From assembly GCA_029977865.1 (NCBI GenBank), contig JAPOKA010000009.1:1-60437 (forward strand): DNA of 60,437 nucleotides. Reading direction: 5' to 3'. Of this stretch, positions 16,031 to 24,855 are shown in pieces. Below the pieces are notes generated by a model, which made no database searches, was not told the origin of the DNA, and saw only the letters and a program-made list of their open reading frames with translations. The DNA is from a bacterium. GTDB taxonomy: Bacteria > Planctomycetota > Phycisphaerae > Phycisphaerales > SM1A02. The position numbers and the translations under genes were made by a program. Every line of letters begins with the position of its first letter. Within the stretch, counting starts at the first letter, position 1.

Positions 16031-17509
16031 TCAACCCGTCCACTTGGCGAGCAGGATCGCCAGATCGCTGCCGCCGGTGGTGCCGTTGCCGTCGAGATCG
16101 GTGATGCCGGGCTCGCCCCAACCCGACAACAGCACGGAGAGATCGGCGCCGTTGATGAGGCCGTTGTGGTCGAAGTCGCAGGGGAGATCCGGGGCTTCGC
16201 AGGCATCCGCGGTGCCGTTGGCATCGAGGTCTGCGCAGTTGGTCCCGGGGCCCTGCCAGGTCGCACCCGCGGCGATGGCCTGAACCTCGGTGAGCACGAG
16301 GCAGAAGCCGTTGGGGAAGCACGCGGCACCGGTCGGAGCCGGGCAGTTGACGCCCGAGCAGACCGTGCCGTCACCCTGGAACGTGCCCGAGAGCGCTGCG
16401 CACTCCTCGGGAGAGAGACCGTTCGCACAGGAACCGTCGGGGAGGCAGCATGCACCCTCGGGGAAGCAGATGTGCCCGGCGCAGGTGTCGCCGACCGTTC
16501 CGGGCACGCCACCCGCGAGCACGCAGTCGCTCACTTCGAGTTCGACGCAGCCACCGGTCGCGGCGAAGCAGCAGGGCGCCTCCTGCGAGCAGTCGATGTC
16601 CGCGCATTGGGTTCCGACACCCTGGAAGGCGCCGCCTGCCGCGGCACACTCGGTCTCGCTCGTCAGGTCGCAGTTGCCGCCGAGGCAGCACGCGCCGATC
16701 GAGTCGCATCCGCCCGGCGTCCAAGTGAGCCGTTGCACCCAGTCGCCGCTCGGCCGGCAGACCGATGGAAGGTCGCTGAAGCGCTTCCAACCGGGCGGGC
16801 ATCCGAAGATGCCGCAGTCGACGATGTAGATCCAGTTGCCGGTCGGCGACTGCAGGCCGTCGACATCGGTGCAGGGGAAGGCGTTGAACTGCGGCGGCGG
16901 CGGGGTCAGGCACTGGTTCGTGGGCGGCTGATTGTGCTCGACGATCTCGATGCCGATGGAGACGGTGTGGCTCCCGTTGTCAGCGACCCAGATCTGGTCG
17001 GGATCGCCAGGATCGACGAGGAACTGGATGTTGACGCCGGTCGTTCCCGGCGGCATCACCAGATGGGGGAGGAGCTTTCCGTCGGAGGTCGCGGAGAACA
17101 CCAGTCCGTTGAAGTTGTTGGGCGGGCCTTCCCAGACCTTGACCGAGTAGACGGTGGTGGTCTCGACCGCGGCGGCACTGGTCGCGAAGAGGAACTCCAT
17201 GAGGTCGACGCGGATCGGGAAGGCCTCGGCGGGAAGCACGAACGAGGTCGCGGAGATCTCGCCTTCGATCATGCCGGCCTGCACGATGTACTGGCCCGGG
17301 CCGAAGTCGCTCGAGGTGTGCGAACTGACCACGGGAGTGCATCCGCCCGCGACGCCGCCGTCGTCCTGACCGGACTGATCCATCAACGACGGCGCCAGCC
17401 GCACTCGGTGCAGGTCGACCCGCTGCGGCGACGGGGGACCGGCAAGCGCGGCGGAGGCGAGGAAACCACCGAGCGCGGACGCGAATCCGAGGCTACGGGC
17501 GGGTCGCAT
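16031..17509 (-). CDS. Secreted Cys-rich protein with C-terminal dockerin-like repeats
   Basis: A 492-residue exported protein of unknown function. It has a signal peptide (residues 1-23, ending SAALAG) and a central beta-rich domain of about 200 residues. Three to four Cys-rich modules follow, each built as G-A-C-C/F-x-x-G-x-C ... G-x-x-x-x-G-x-G-T-x-C ... C, at about 268-425. A C-terminal pair of EF-hand-like loops ends it (DFDHNGLINGADL...WG and DLDGNGTTGGSDL), as in type I dockerins. The same Cys module and loops recur in the sulfatase encoded beside it in the opposite direction. A cell-surface or secreted role is likely. Confidence 0.8.
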   Translation of the reverse strand: MRPARSLGFASALGGFLASAALAGPPSPQRVDLHRVRLAPSLMDQSGQDDGGVAGGCTPVVSSHTSSDFGPGQYIVQAGMIEGEISATSFVLPAEAFPIRVDLMEFLFATSAAAVETTTVYSVKVWEGPPNNFNGLVFSATSDGKLLPHLVMPPGTTGVNIQFLVDPGDPDQIWVADNGSHTVSIGIEIVEHNQPPTNQCLTPPPPQFNAFPCTDVDGLQSPTGNWIYIVDCGIFGCPPGWKRFSDLPSVCRPSGDWVQRLTWTPGGCDSIGACCLGGNCDLTSETECAAAGGAFQGVGTQCADIDCSQEAPCCFAATGGCVELEVSDCVLAGGVPGTVGDTCAGHICFPEGACCLPDGSCANGLSPEECAALSGTFQGDGTVCSGVNCPAPTGAACFPNGFCLVLTEVQAIAAGATWQGPGTNCADLDANGTADACEAPDLPCDFDHNGLINGADLSVLLSGWGEPGITDLDGNGTTGGSDLAILLAKWTG

Positions 17510-18112
17510 GAACGGGTTCTCCGAGGGTCTCGCCGCCGTCGCGCAACCCGTGTCGCGAGAGGGCGCGAAGGCCTGCAGATCGAGTCTATGCCTGATTGCG
17601 CACGCCGCCAGCGGAGGTTGCGGGAGAGTCGAAGATCGACCGCCAACTTCGTCGCGACCCGTGCCAGCTCATTGTCTCTCGGGTAGCGACTGTCATTCTG
17701 GGGAGAACGCCCGCGGCCGCGGAACGCCGATCGGTGGGGCTTGGGGCCTGGAGCGACCTCAACGCGATCGAGTCAGGTGCCCACCGTCGGACTCCTGCTC
17801 GCCGCCCCGCCTGCGGGCGATAACTCGCCACCGGGAATCGCCGCACTCGGGCGGAGCGGTCGGCGAACCAGAGGCGGACGCGAGCGCTCGTCGCCGGACC
17901 GGCTCGCTGGAGTGACCTCGCCGAGCCGTGCACGAGTCCTGCCGCCGTGGGCGGGTCCGCCCGACCTCGCGCCAGCGTTCCGATTTCACGGCGGTTTCGA
18001 GGCGACTGTGCGCTCGCGGATTGACCCGTCCGGGAAACGTGACATGGTTCCGCCGAGGCGTCTCCGCACCGCTCGCGAGCTCAGGATCTCGACGCTTCCA
18101 GGAAAGCAGTTC
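17510..18112. other. Gene-free divergent region between two secreted-protein genes
   Basis: 603 bases between the divergent Cys-rich protein gene and the sulfatase gene. Reading frames here are short or Arg/Pro-rich in the manner of high-GC noise. I see no RNA gene, repeat or convincing palindrome. It must hold both promoters. Confidence 0.5.
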
Positions 18113-20890
18113 ATGTCCCGAAGCGCCGCCGCGATCGGACTTGCCGCCGCCACGCTCCTCGCCACCGCCACGATCGACGCGAGTGCCGACAAGAACGCTG
18201 GCGACCCACGGCCGAATGTGCTGGTGATCGTGCTCGACGATCTTGGCATCGACAACTTCGGCTTCGAGCCCTTCGGCTGGAACCAGTCGTCCTTCACCCC
18301 CGACATGCCGGTGCTCGCCGAGATCGCCTCGCAAGGCGTGAGCTTCCGGAACTTCTGGGCGACGCCCGAGTGCTCGCCGACCCGCGCCGCGATGCTCACC
18401 GGCCGCCACGGCTTCCGCACCGGCGTCGTGACCGCGCTCGTCGACCCGATGTTGCCGGTCGACCAGCTGCACCCTTCCGAGATCACCGTGCCCAAGCTCG
18501 TCCGGCAGGCGGGCTACCGCACCGGGATGCTCGGGAAGTACCACATGGCCGGCGGCCCGGAAAACACGCCGCCGGGATTCGGCTTCGAGGCCCCGAACAC
18601 CAGCGCAGGTCTGGACTTCTACGACGGCTACTGGTCCCTGCCGCCGAGCATCGACTCGACGGTCGGCGGACAGGTTCCCGAGGGCGTCTCCTACGACTGC
18701 GGCGCGCCGACCGGCTTCGCCACGAGCGGTGCGGCCTGCTTCCCCGACGGCACCTGCGTCGAGGGCATCAATCCCTTCGAGGCGATGGCGATCGGCGCGA
18801 CGCCGCTTCTGGCCGCCGACGGCACGCTCGCCCAGCGCTGCGCCGACGGCGACTGTGCCGCGATCGACTTCACCCTCGGCAACGCCTACTACGCGTGGGA
18901 TCGCATCATCACGCTCGGCTCCTCGGCGATCCAACTGCCCGATCCGTGGCGCGAGTACCTGACGAGCTTCATCAGCCGACGCGGCACCGAGTGGATCGAG
19001 CAGGCCCGCGCCGACGGCGTGCCATGGATGGCGTTCATCACCCACAGCGCGTCGCACACGCCGATCCAGACCCCGCCGCCCTCGCTGACCGGGCCAGCCG
19101 TCACCGACGTGTCCTGCGCGTTGACGGGCTTGGGCTACCGGCAGGTCTTCAAGCTCATGAACGAGTCGGTCGACCGCTCGATCGGCGAGATGCTCGTCGA
19201 CCTCGATCTCGCGACGGTCGTCAAGGGCAAGGTCGTCCTGCGTGATCCGCAGGAGACCAACACCGTGATCGTCGTCTTGAACGACAACGGGTCGCTCGGT
19301 TCGACCGTGCTGTTGCCGTTCAATCCGCTGCAGGCGAAGCAGACCGTCTACGAGACCGGCGTGCGATCGCCGTGCATCATCGCCGGCCCCATGGTCGTCG
19401 CGCCGGGACGCGCCGTCGACGCGACGGTCTCGGTGGTCGACCTCTTCTCGCTCCTCAACGAGGTCTGCGGCGTCGACTGGCAGGCGCAGATGCCGGCGGG
19501 CCGAATCGTCGATGCGCTGCCGATGCTCCCGTACCTGACCAATCCCGATCAGGAGGAGATCCGCGAATACAACTTCGCGATCTACGAGGGTGGAACGTTC
19601 GCCTCCGGCCAGGTCGGGCCGTGCATCAACGGTGGGGCGGTCATCGACAACCTGATCACCAACCCGGGCCTCTGCGCGGACAACGGCGGTTGCTGGGCCG
19701 GCGGCTCGGACGAGCCGCCCTATCCGATCACCAACTACTGCGACCTCTACACGACCGACCCGTCGCAGGCGGTCGTCGAGTGCGGCGGCACGAACTACTG
19801 CTTCCTGCCGCCGGACATGGCCGACCAGTGCCCCGAGGGAACCACCGCGATCACCCCCCCCTCGATCGCCCAGTACGGCATCCGTCGCGGGCCGTGGAAG
19901 CTCGTGCTGACCCAGCAGCCTTCCTGCCTCAATCCCAACGACTGCGCCGTCGAGTTCTATCTCCTCACCGAGCCGGTCGCGCCGGACGAGCCGGGCATCG
20001 AGTCGAGCCTGACGACGGTCTCGTGGAATCCCCTCGAGGACGAGATGCCGTCGGTCGCGTTCAACGCGTACCTCGATCTTCGCGAGGAGCTCGTCGCCCT
20101 CCTGAGCTCCCAGCCGCCGTGTCCGGCGGACGGCAATCTCGACGGCGTCGTCGACAGTGCCGACCTGGCGGGCCTGCTCTCGGAGTGGGGCGGCATGGGC
20201 TTCTGGGACGTCAACCTCGACGGCGTCGTCGACGGCACCGACCTCGGTCTGATGATGGGCGCGTGGGGGCCGTGCCTGCCGCCGACCGATCCTGCCGACT
20301 CGAACATCCCGGGCTGCCTCTTCGAGACGCCCGCGCAGGTGGTGCGCGACTACGAGTTCGCCTCCGGCACCTACGACGATCAGGTCGGCAGCGGCGTCGA
20401 AGCGGAGTCGCTCGGCGGCGAGATCGCGAAGGGCCGCTACTTCTTCGCCGACGGCGCCGGGCTTCGCATTCCCGTCGCGGGACTCGATCTCTCCGACTTC
20501 CAGATCGACCTGTGGTTCACGCCGTTCGCCCAGGCGGGTGTGCTCGGCAAGATCCTCGACTTCTCCGACCGCACCGAGGATCGCGGCTTCTACCGCGATG
20601 TGACCGGCAGTCTCTTCCAGTTCCTCCCGCCGTTCAGCCCGACGAGCCCCGACCTCGTGTCGCTCGACGTGCCGGTGCAGGTGACGCTGTCGCGGAACTC
20701 GACCACCCGCACGCTGATCTGCGAGATCAACGAGGTCGTGCAGTGGACGATGGAGGATCCGCTCGGGCTCGCGGTGCCGCCGGCGGACGGCTTCATCACC
20801 TGCTTCTCCGACGACGCGGTCACCCAGTACCTCGAGAACTTCGCGGGCGCCTTGAGCCGCGTGCGGATCTCAAGCCGCACTGCGGACTGA
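18113..20890 (+). CDS. Secreted type I sulfatase with Cys-rich insert, dockerin-like repeats and LamG-like domain
   Basis: A 925-residue exported sulfatase. The start is the ATG at 18113, giving a normal signal peptide (1-25). The metal-site Asp pair D42/D43 (IVLDDLGIDN) and the formylglycine motif CSPTR at C87 (C-x-P-x-R) are intact; the Lys/His of MLGKYHMAGG and the Asn/Asp of LNDNGSLGS are also present. A Cys-rich module like that of the neighbouring secreted protein is inserted at about 205-250. Two dockerin-like Ca loops lie at about 669-723, in the middle rather than at the end. The last 180 residues look like a concanavalin/LamG-type lectin domain. Likely a sulfated polysaccharide or sulfate-ester hydrolase needing formylglycine modification; the substrate is unknown. 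Confidence 0.88.
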   Translation: MSRSAAAIGLAAATLLATATIDASADKNAGDPRPNVLVIVLDDLGIDNFGFEPFGWNQSSFTPDMPVLAEIASQGVSFRNFWATPECSPTRAAMLTGRHGFRTGVVTALVDPMLPVDQLHPSEITVPKLVRQAGYRTGMLGKYHMAGGPENTPPGFGFEAPNTSAGLDFYDGYWSLPPSIDSTVGGQVPEGVSYDCGAPTGFATSGAACFPDGTCVEGINPFEAMAIGATPLLAADGTLAQRCADGDCAAIDFTLGNAYYAWDRIITLGSSAIQLPDPWREYLTSFISRRGTEWIEQARADGVPWMAFITHSASHTPIQTPPPSLTGPAVTDVSCALTGLGYRQVFKLMNESVDRSIGEMLVDLDLATVVKGKVVLRDPQETNTVIVVLNDNGSLGSTVLLPFNPLQAKQTVYETGVRSPCIIAGPMVVAPGRAVDATVSVVDLFSLLNEVCGVDWQAQMPAGRIVDALPMLPYLTNPDQEEIREYNFAIYEGGTFASGQVGPCINGGAVIDNLITNPGLCADNGGCWAGGSDEPPYPITNYCDLYTTDPSQAVVECGGTNYCFLPPDMADQCPEGTTAITPPSIAQYGIRRGPWKLVLTQQPSCLNPNDCAVEFYLLTEPVAPDEPGIESSLTTVSWNPLEDEMPSVAFNAYLDLREELVALLSSQPPCPADGNLDGVVDSADLAGLLSEWGGMGFWDVNLDGVVDGTDLGLMMGAWGPCLPPTDPADSNIPGCLFETPAQVVRDYEFASGTYDDQVGSGVEAESLGGEIAKGRYFFADGAGLRIPVAGLDLSDFQIDLWFTPFAQAGVLGKILDFSDRTEDRGFYRDVTGSLFQFLPPFSPTSPDLVSLDVPVQVTLSRNSTTRTLICEINEVVQWTMEDPLGLAVPPADGFITCFSDDAVTQYLENFAGALSRVRISSRTAD

Positions 20891-21020
20891 GCGAAGACGA
20901 TTCGCCGAGTGCCGTCTCGGCGCCGTACAGCACGCTGCTTCGGCTGCAGGGCCGGAGGTGTCGCCTTGGATTCGCTCGCCGGGATCCGCCTCGTCGAACC
21001 TTGGGATCCGCCGCGGAGCT

Positions 21021-21404
21021 TCAGCGTCTTTCCATGCCGGCGGAAGCACGGGGCACGATCGCCGCAAGGATCGTGCCGACGAATGCGACGAGCCGGTCGG
21101 TCGCGAGGCCGAGCGGCATCGAGATCTCCCGCAGCCACGCGGTCACCGGCTCGGTCATGCCGATCGCATTCGCGAACGCTCCGAAGACGAGAACCCCCGC
21201 GAGCATGGCGAGATCGACGCGGTTCGAGATCCGGCCGATGTTCGAGCGAGGCGCGTCGTCGGCGAGATCCTCGATGGTGCGGCGATCGACGAGCGCGACG
21301 TTGTCGTGCGGGCAGGCGTGGGCGCAGTCGATGCAGAAGGTGCAGTCGAGGTTGCCGCGCTTGCGGGGCTGGGCGAGATGCCGCGGCAACGGAGGGTCGT
21401 TCAC
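21021..21404 (-). CDS. Short 4Fe-4S membrane protein, probably a fragment of a larger FesM-like protein
   Basis: A 127-residue product. One ferredoxin motif CTFCIDCAHACP (C21, C24, C27, C31) is followed by VALVDRRTIEDLADD and one clear hydrophobic segment at about 65-85, with a weaker one near 103-115. In larger bacterial proteins this Fe-S motif is preceded and followed by many membrane helices. Here only the middle part is left, and the single cluster has no visible partner. Its start overlaps the DUF454 gene by 4 bases (ATGA), so it may still be translated. It could be a decayed remnant or a genuinely reduced protein. Confidence 0.55.
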   Translation of the reverse strand: MNDPPLPRHLAQPRKRGNLDCTFCIDCAHACPHDNVALVDRRTIEDLADDAPRSNIGRISNRVDLAMLAGVLVFGAFANAIGMTEPVTAWLREISMPLGLATDRLVAFVGTILAAIVPRASAGMERR

Positions 21405-21967
21405 CCGCCGGTGCGAGGCGTCGGCTTGTAAAGCAGGATGGCGACTGCGCCAACGACCATCGCCGCAACGATCGTCCAGAGCAGCGGCTCGGTGAGGGTT
21501 CCTCGCCAGGCGAGGATTCCCGTCGACGCAGCGCCGCCGCCGGTCATGAAGCCGATCGCCGCGAAGCGCGCCGACGCGGTGAATGGCCGCGTGCCGTCGA
21601 TCACCTGCATCGACGGCGCGAGCAGTCGATTGCGAAGGAGCTTCTGTTCAAGCACCGGGCAACTGCGGGCAAAGCACCACGCTGCGATGATCACGAAGAT
21701 GGTGGTGGGTAGTCCGGGGAGGATCGCCCCGAGAATCGCCAGGGCGGTGGAAAGCACGCCGACGCCCGCGAGGGTCCAGCGGTGGAGATCCCGGGGCACC
21801 CAGCCGCCGCGAGTCTCGAGCGCAAGTTCGCCGCCAGCTCGACTCGTGGCAGCGGCAGGAGCTGCACCGTGGATGACGGGGCAGCGACCACCCGCTCCGC
21901 CGGCGACCGGCCCGGGCTCAGCCGGGGTCTCGGGGATGTTCGCGGTCGGCGAGTCGAAGGTGGTCAT
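21401..21967 (-). CDS. DUF454 (YbaN-like) inner-membrane protein
   Basis: A 188-residue membrane protein. A polar Pro/Ala-rich N-terminus of about 60 residues precedes the DUF454 core, RWTLAGVGVLSTALAILGA...LPGLPTTIFVIIAAWCFARS at about 70-110, which is the family's diagnostic region. Two further helices end the protein. The start at the ATG 21967 gives MTTFDSP; upstream in-frame codons are not convincing. The function of DUF454 proteins is unknown. It is translationally coupled to the downstream 4Fe-4S protein. Confidence 0.8.
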   Translation of the reverse strand: MTTFDSPTANIPETPAEPGPVAGGAGGRCPVIHGAAPAAATSRAGGELALETRGGWVPRDLHRWTLAGVGVLSTALAILGAILPGLPTTIFVIIAAWCFARSCPVLEQKLLRNRLLAPSMQVIDGTRPFTASARFAAIGFMTGGGAASTGILAWRGTLTEPLLWTIVAAMVVGAVAILLYKPTPRTGG

Positions 21968-22157
21968 GGTGGAGGCGGGGCGGTCGGCGGGGAAGTCGGG
22001 ATGGTAGCCCGACGCCTGCGGCTGGTCCTCCGAACCGTCGGCGTGGAGTCGAGCGATTCCGGAGGCGGAGGTTCGGGACGGGTCCGGAAGTGGTTGACTT
22101 CGGGCCAACGCGCAAGACGGAGGCGGCTCGAACCGAATCGGGTGCTATTTTCACGGG

Positions 22158-24083
22158 ATGTCCAAGAAACCACGCTCGTTGGGGCATCTTGCCCTCGCTC
22201 CCTTCCGGAACGATCGATCGATCGCACTCCGAAGCCACGCCATCGCGGCGTCGATCGCGTTGGTGTCGACCCTCTTCCTCGCCGCGACGAGTCGGGGCGA
22301 GGATCTGGTCTTGTGGGGGCGCAGCCACGCGACCAATCCGGCCTCGCTGCAGTCTCCGACATCGATCGCGGCCGGCATCGACCACGCTGCGATCGTCCAA
22401 GGCGACGGCTCGGTGGTGGTCTGGGGCAACAACTACACCTACGCCGCCGCGACGCCGCCTCTGCTTTTCGATGCGGTGATGGCGGGCTGCGGCGAGTGGC
22501 ATGGCGCGGCGCTGCGAGCGACCGGGCAGGTCGTCACCTGGGGCAGCAACGCGAGCGGGCAGCAGAACATTCCCGCGGGCCTCGTCGCCACCCAGATTTC
22601 CGCCGGCGGCGCGCACACCTTGGCGCGGCGGCCCAACGGCACCGTCGCCGCCTGGGGGCTCAACGATCTCGGCCAGTGCAGCGTCCCCTCGACCGCCACC
22701 AGCGTGACCCAGGTCTCCGCGGGATACCGGCACAGCCTCGCCCTCAAGTCCAACGGCACCGTGGTGGCGTGGGGCTGGAACCAGTACGGACAGTGCAACG
22801 TGCCCGCGGCCGCCACCGGCCTGATTCAGGTCGCCGCCGGCGGCGCCTACAGCGTGGGCCTCAAGGCCAACGGGACCGTGGTCACCTGGGGCTCCTGGCC
22901 GAACACGCCACCGTCGGTGCAGAACTTCGTGAAGATCGCCGCCGGCGACAACCATCTCGTGGGCCTTCGCGCCGACGGCTCCGTCGCGGCGTGGGGCTTC
23001 GCCAACTCCAACGGCATCGACGTGCCGTCGTTCGACGCGCCGGCGGTCGACATCGCCGCGGGAGAGGGCTTCACGGTGGTGCTGCTCGAGACCGGCGAAG
23101 TGGTCGCCTTCGGCGAGAGCTTCTATGCCGCGACCGGCGCACCGCAGCTCGAGGTGGTCCGCGCGCTCGCCTGCACCGACAAGAGCGCTGCGGTCGCCGA
23201 CGGCGACGGCATGGTCGAGGTGTTCGGCGACATCGAGTGGTCCAACAGCGGCAACGTTCCGTCAAACCTCGGGCCGGTGCTGGCTCTGGCAGGGACCCAC
23301 GGCGGCTTCGCGGCGATTCGCGAGAACGGGACGGTGGCCGCGTGGGGTTCGACCTCGACCCTCAATCCGCCTTCGATCACCGGCGCGATGGAGATCACCG
23401 GCGGCGGCTACCACTTCCTCGTGCGGCGAGCGGACAACACCGTGGTCTGCTGGGGAAGCAACACCAACGGCCAATGCAACGTGCCGGGTGGGCTCGCCGA
23501 CGTCGTGCAGATCGCCGCCGGCGACGCCTTCTCGCTTGCCGTTCGCAGCAGCGGGCAGATCGTCGCCTGGGGCAGCAATGCCGATGGCATCCTCAACGTG
23601 CCGAGTCTCTCGGCGCCTCCTCGTTCGATCGCCGCGGGCAACTCGCATGCGGTGGTGGTGCAGGCCGACGGCACCGTGATCTGCTGGGGCAGCAACACCA
23701 GCGGCCAGTGCAACGCACCCAAGGGGCTCGCCAACGTCGCCCGGGTGGTCTGCTCGGCGTACTCGACGATCGCGGTGCGCGAGGACGGATCGATGGTCGC
23801 CTGGGGCGGCGGATCGACGCCCGGCAACGCGTACGGACCGGCGCCGATCCCGGAGGGTCTCGCCGATCCAGATCTGCTCGCGGCCAAGGGCGGCCTCGCC
23901 TTCATGTCGATCGTCGTCGACGACGGCGTCTTCGCAGATCTCAATGGCGACGGTGTCGTCGGGCCCGCGGACCTGGCGGAACTGCTCGCGGCCTGGGGCG
24001 ACAACGGCGGGCCGGCTGATCTCGACCACGACGGCGTCGTGGGTCCCATCGACCTCGCGGCGATGCTCGGCGCCTGGGGCTGA
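22158..24083 (+). CDS. Secreted RCC1-repeat beta-propeller with C-terminal dockerin-like repeats
   Basis: A 641-residue exported protein. An unusually long N-terminal region carries a signal-like helix at about 28-47 (HAIAASIALVSTLFLAATSRG). Many RCC1-type repeats of about 40-50 residues follow, each with a V-x-x-W-G core and the N-x-x-G-Q-C-N-V-P turn, filling about 50-575 and probably forming one or two seven-bladed propellers. The end carries two EF-hand-like loops, DLNGDGVVGPADL and DLDHDGVVGPIDL, each followed by LL/ML..WG. The function is unknown; RCC1 propellers usually bind proteins. The gene reads away from the DUF454 pair. Confidence 0.85.
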   Translation: MSKKPRSLGHLALAPFRNDRSIALRSHAIAASIALVSTLFLAATSRGEDLVLWGRSHATNPASLQSPTSIAAGIDHAAIVQGDGSVVVWGNNYTYAAATPPLLFDAVMAGCGEWHGAALRATGQVVTWGSNASGQQNIPAGLVATQISAGGAHTLARRPNGTVAAWGLNDLGQCSVPSTATSVTQVSAGYRHSLALKSNGTVVAWGWNQYGQCNVPAAATGLIQVAAGGAYSVGLKANGTVVTWGSWPNTPPSVQNFVKIAAGDNHLVGLRADGSVAAWGFANSNGIDVPSFDAPAVDIAAGEGFTVVLLETGEVVAFGESFYAATGAPQLEVVRALACTDKSAAVADGDGMVEVFGDIEWSNSGNVPSNLGPVLALAGTHGGFAAIRENGTVAAWGSTSTLNPPSITGAMEITGGGYHFLVRRADNTVVCWGSNTNGQCNVPGGLADVVQIAAGDAFSLAVRSSGQIVAWGSNADGILNVPSLSAPPRSIAAGNSHAVVVQADGTVICWGSNTSGQCNAPKGLANVARVVCSAYSTIAVREDGSMVAWGGGSTPGNAYGPAPIPEGLADPDLLAAKGGLAFMSIVVDDGVFADLNGDGVVGPADLAELLAAWGDNGGPADLDHDGVVGPIDLAAMLGAWG

Positions 24084-24183
24084 GAACCGGAAGAGAGTTT
24101 GGAATCGAGGCCGCCGACGGACTGCGCGGGCGGCGTGCGTCGAGGCTCACCGTGCACGGCACCTTCGCGCCGCTGCCGCGAAA

Positions 24184-24855
24184 TCACTCCGGCCGATCAA
24201 AGACGAGGACGTCCTCGAGCGGCTTGCGGACGATGACGGGCACCTTGGCGTCGGCGGCTGGGTATCCCACCGGCAGCAGCAGGAACGCCCGTTCGTGTTC
24301 GGGCCGCCGCAGCACCTTCTGGAGAAACGCCATCGGGCTCGGGGTGTGCGTGAGCGTCGCGAGCCCGGCGTGGTGGATCGCGGCGATCAGGAATCCCGCG
24401 GCGATGCCGACTGACTCGTTCGCGTAGTAGACGAGGTCGCTCGTCCGATCGGGGCGATCGTCCCTCATGCACTTGAAGAGGACGATGATCCACGGGGCGG
24501 TCTCGAGGAAGGGTTTCGAGGGATCGGTGCCGAGCGGCGCGAGATCGCGCAGCCATTCGGCGCTCGCCCGCTTCTCGTAGAAGAGCCGTTCCTCCTGCTC
24601 GGCCGCGAGGCGGATCTCGCGCTTGAGGGCCGCATCGGAGACCGCGACGAAGCGCCACGGCTGCTTGTTCGCCCCGCTCGGAGCACTCGCGGCGGCGCCG
24701 ACGAGCGCTTCGATCGTCTCTCGCGAGACCGGGCGGTCGCTGAAGTCCCGCACCGATCGACGCGTGCGCATTCGCGCTCTGAAGGCGATCGCCGCGGCCT
24801 CGGCGCCCTCGGGAGCCTCGCGGAACTCGAGCGGGGTCAGGATCGGCCCGGTCAC
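24184..24855 (-). CDS. Nitroreductase-family FMN oxidoreductase
   Basis: A 223-residue NAD(P)H-dependent flavin enzyme. The N-terminal RRSVRDFSDRPV (about 33-44) and SAPSGANKQPWRFVAVSD (about 57-74) are the FMN-binding signatures of the nitroreductase fold. The middle YYANESVGIAAGFLIAAIHHAGLATL is typical of the BluB/iodotyrosine-deiodinase-like branch, as is the C-terminal LPVGYPAADAKVPV. The start overlaps the stop of the MFS exporter gene by 4 bases, so the two are probably co-expressed, perhaps handling one toxic or quinone/nitro compound. The substrate is unknown. Confidence 0.85.
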   Translation of the reverse strand: MTGPILTPLEFREAPEGAEAAAIAFRARMRTRRSVRDFSDRPVSRETIEALVGAAASAPSGANKQPWRFVAVSDAALKREIRLAAEQEERLFYEKRASAEWLRDLAPLGTDPSKPFLETAPWIIVLFKCMRDDRPDRTSDLVYYANESVGIAAGFLIAAIHHAGLATLTHTPSPMAFLQKVLRRPEHERAFLLLPVGYPAADAKVPVIVRKPLEDVLVFDRPE

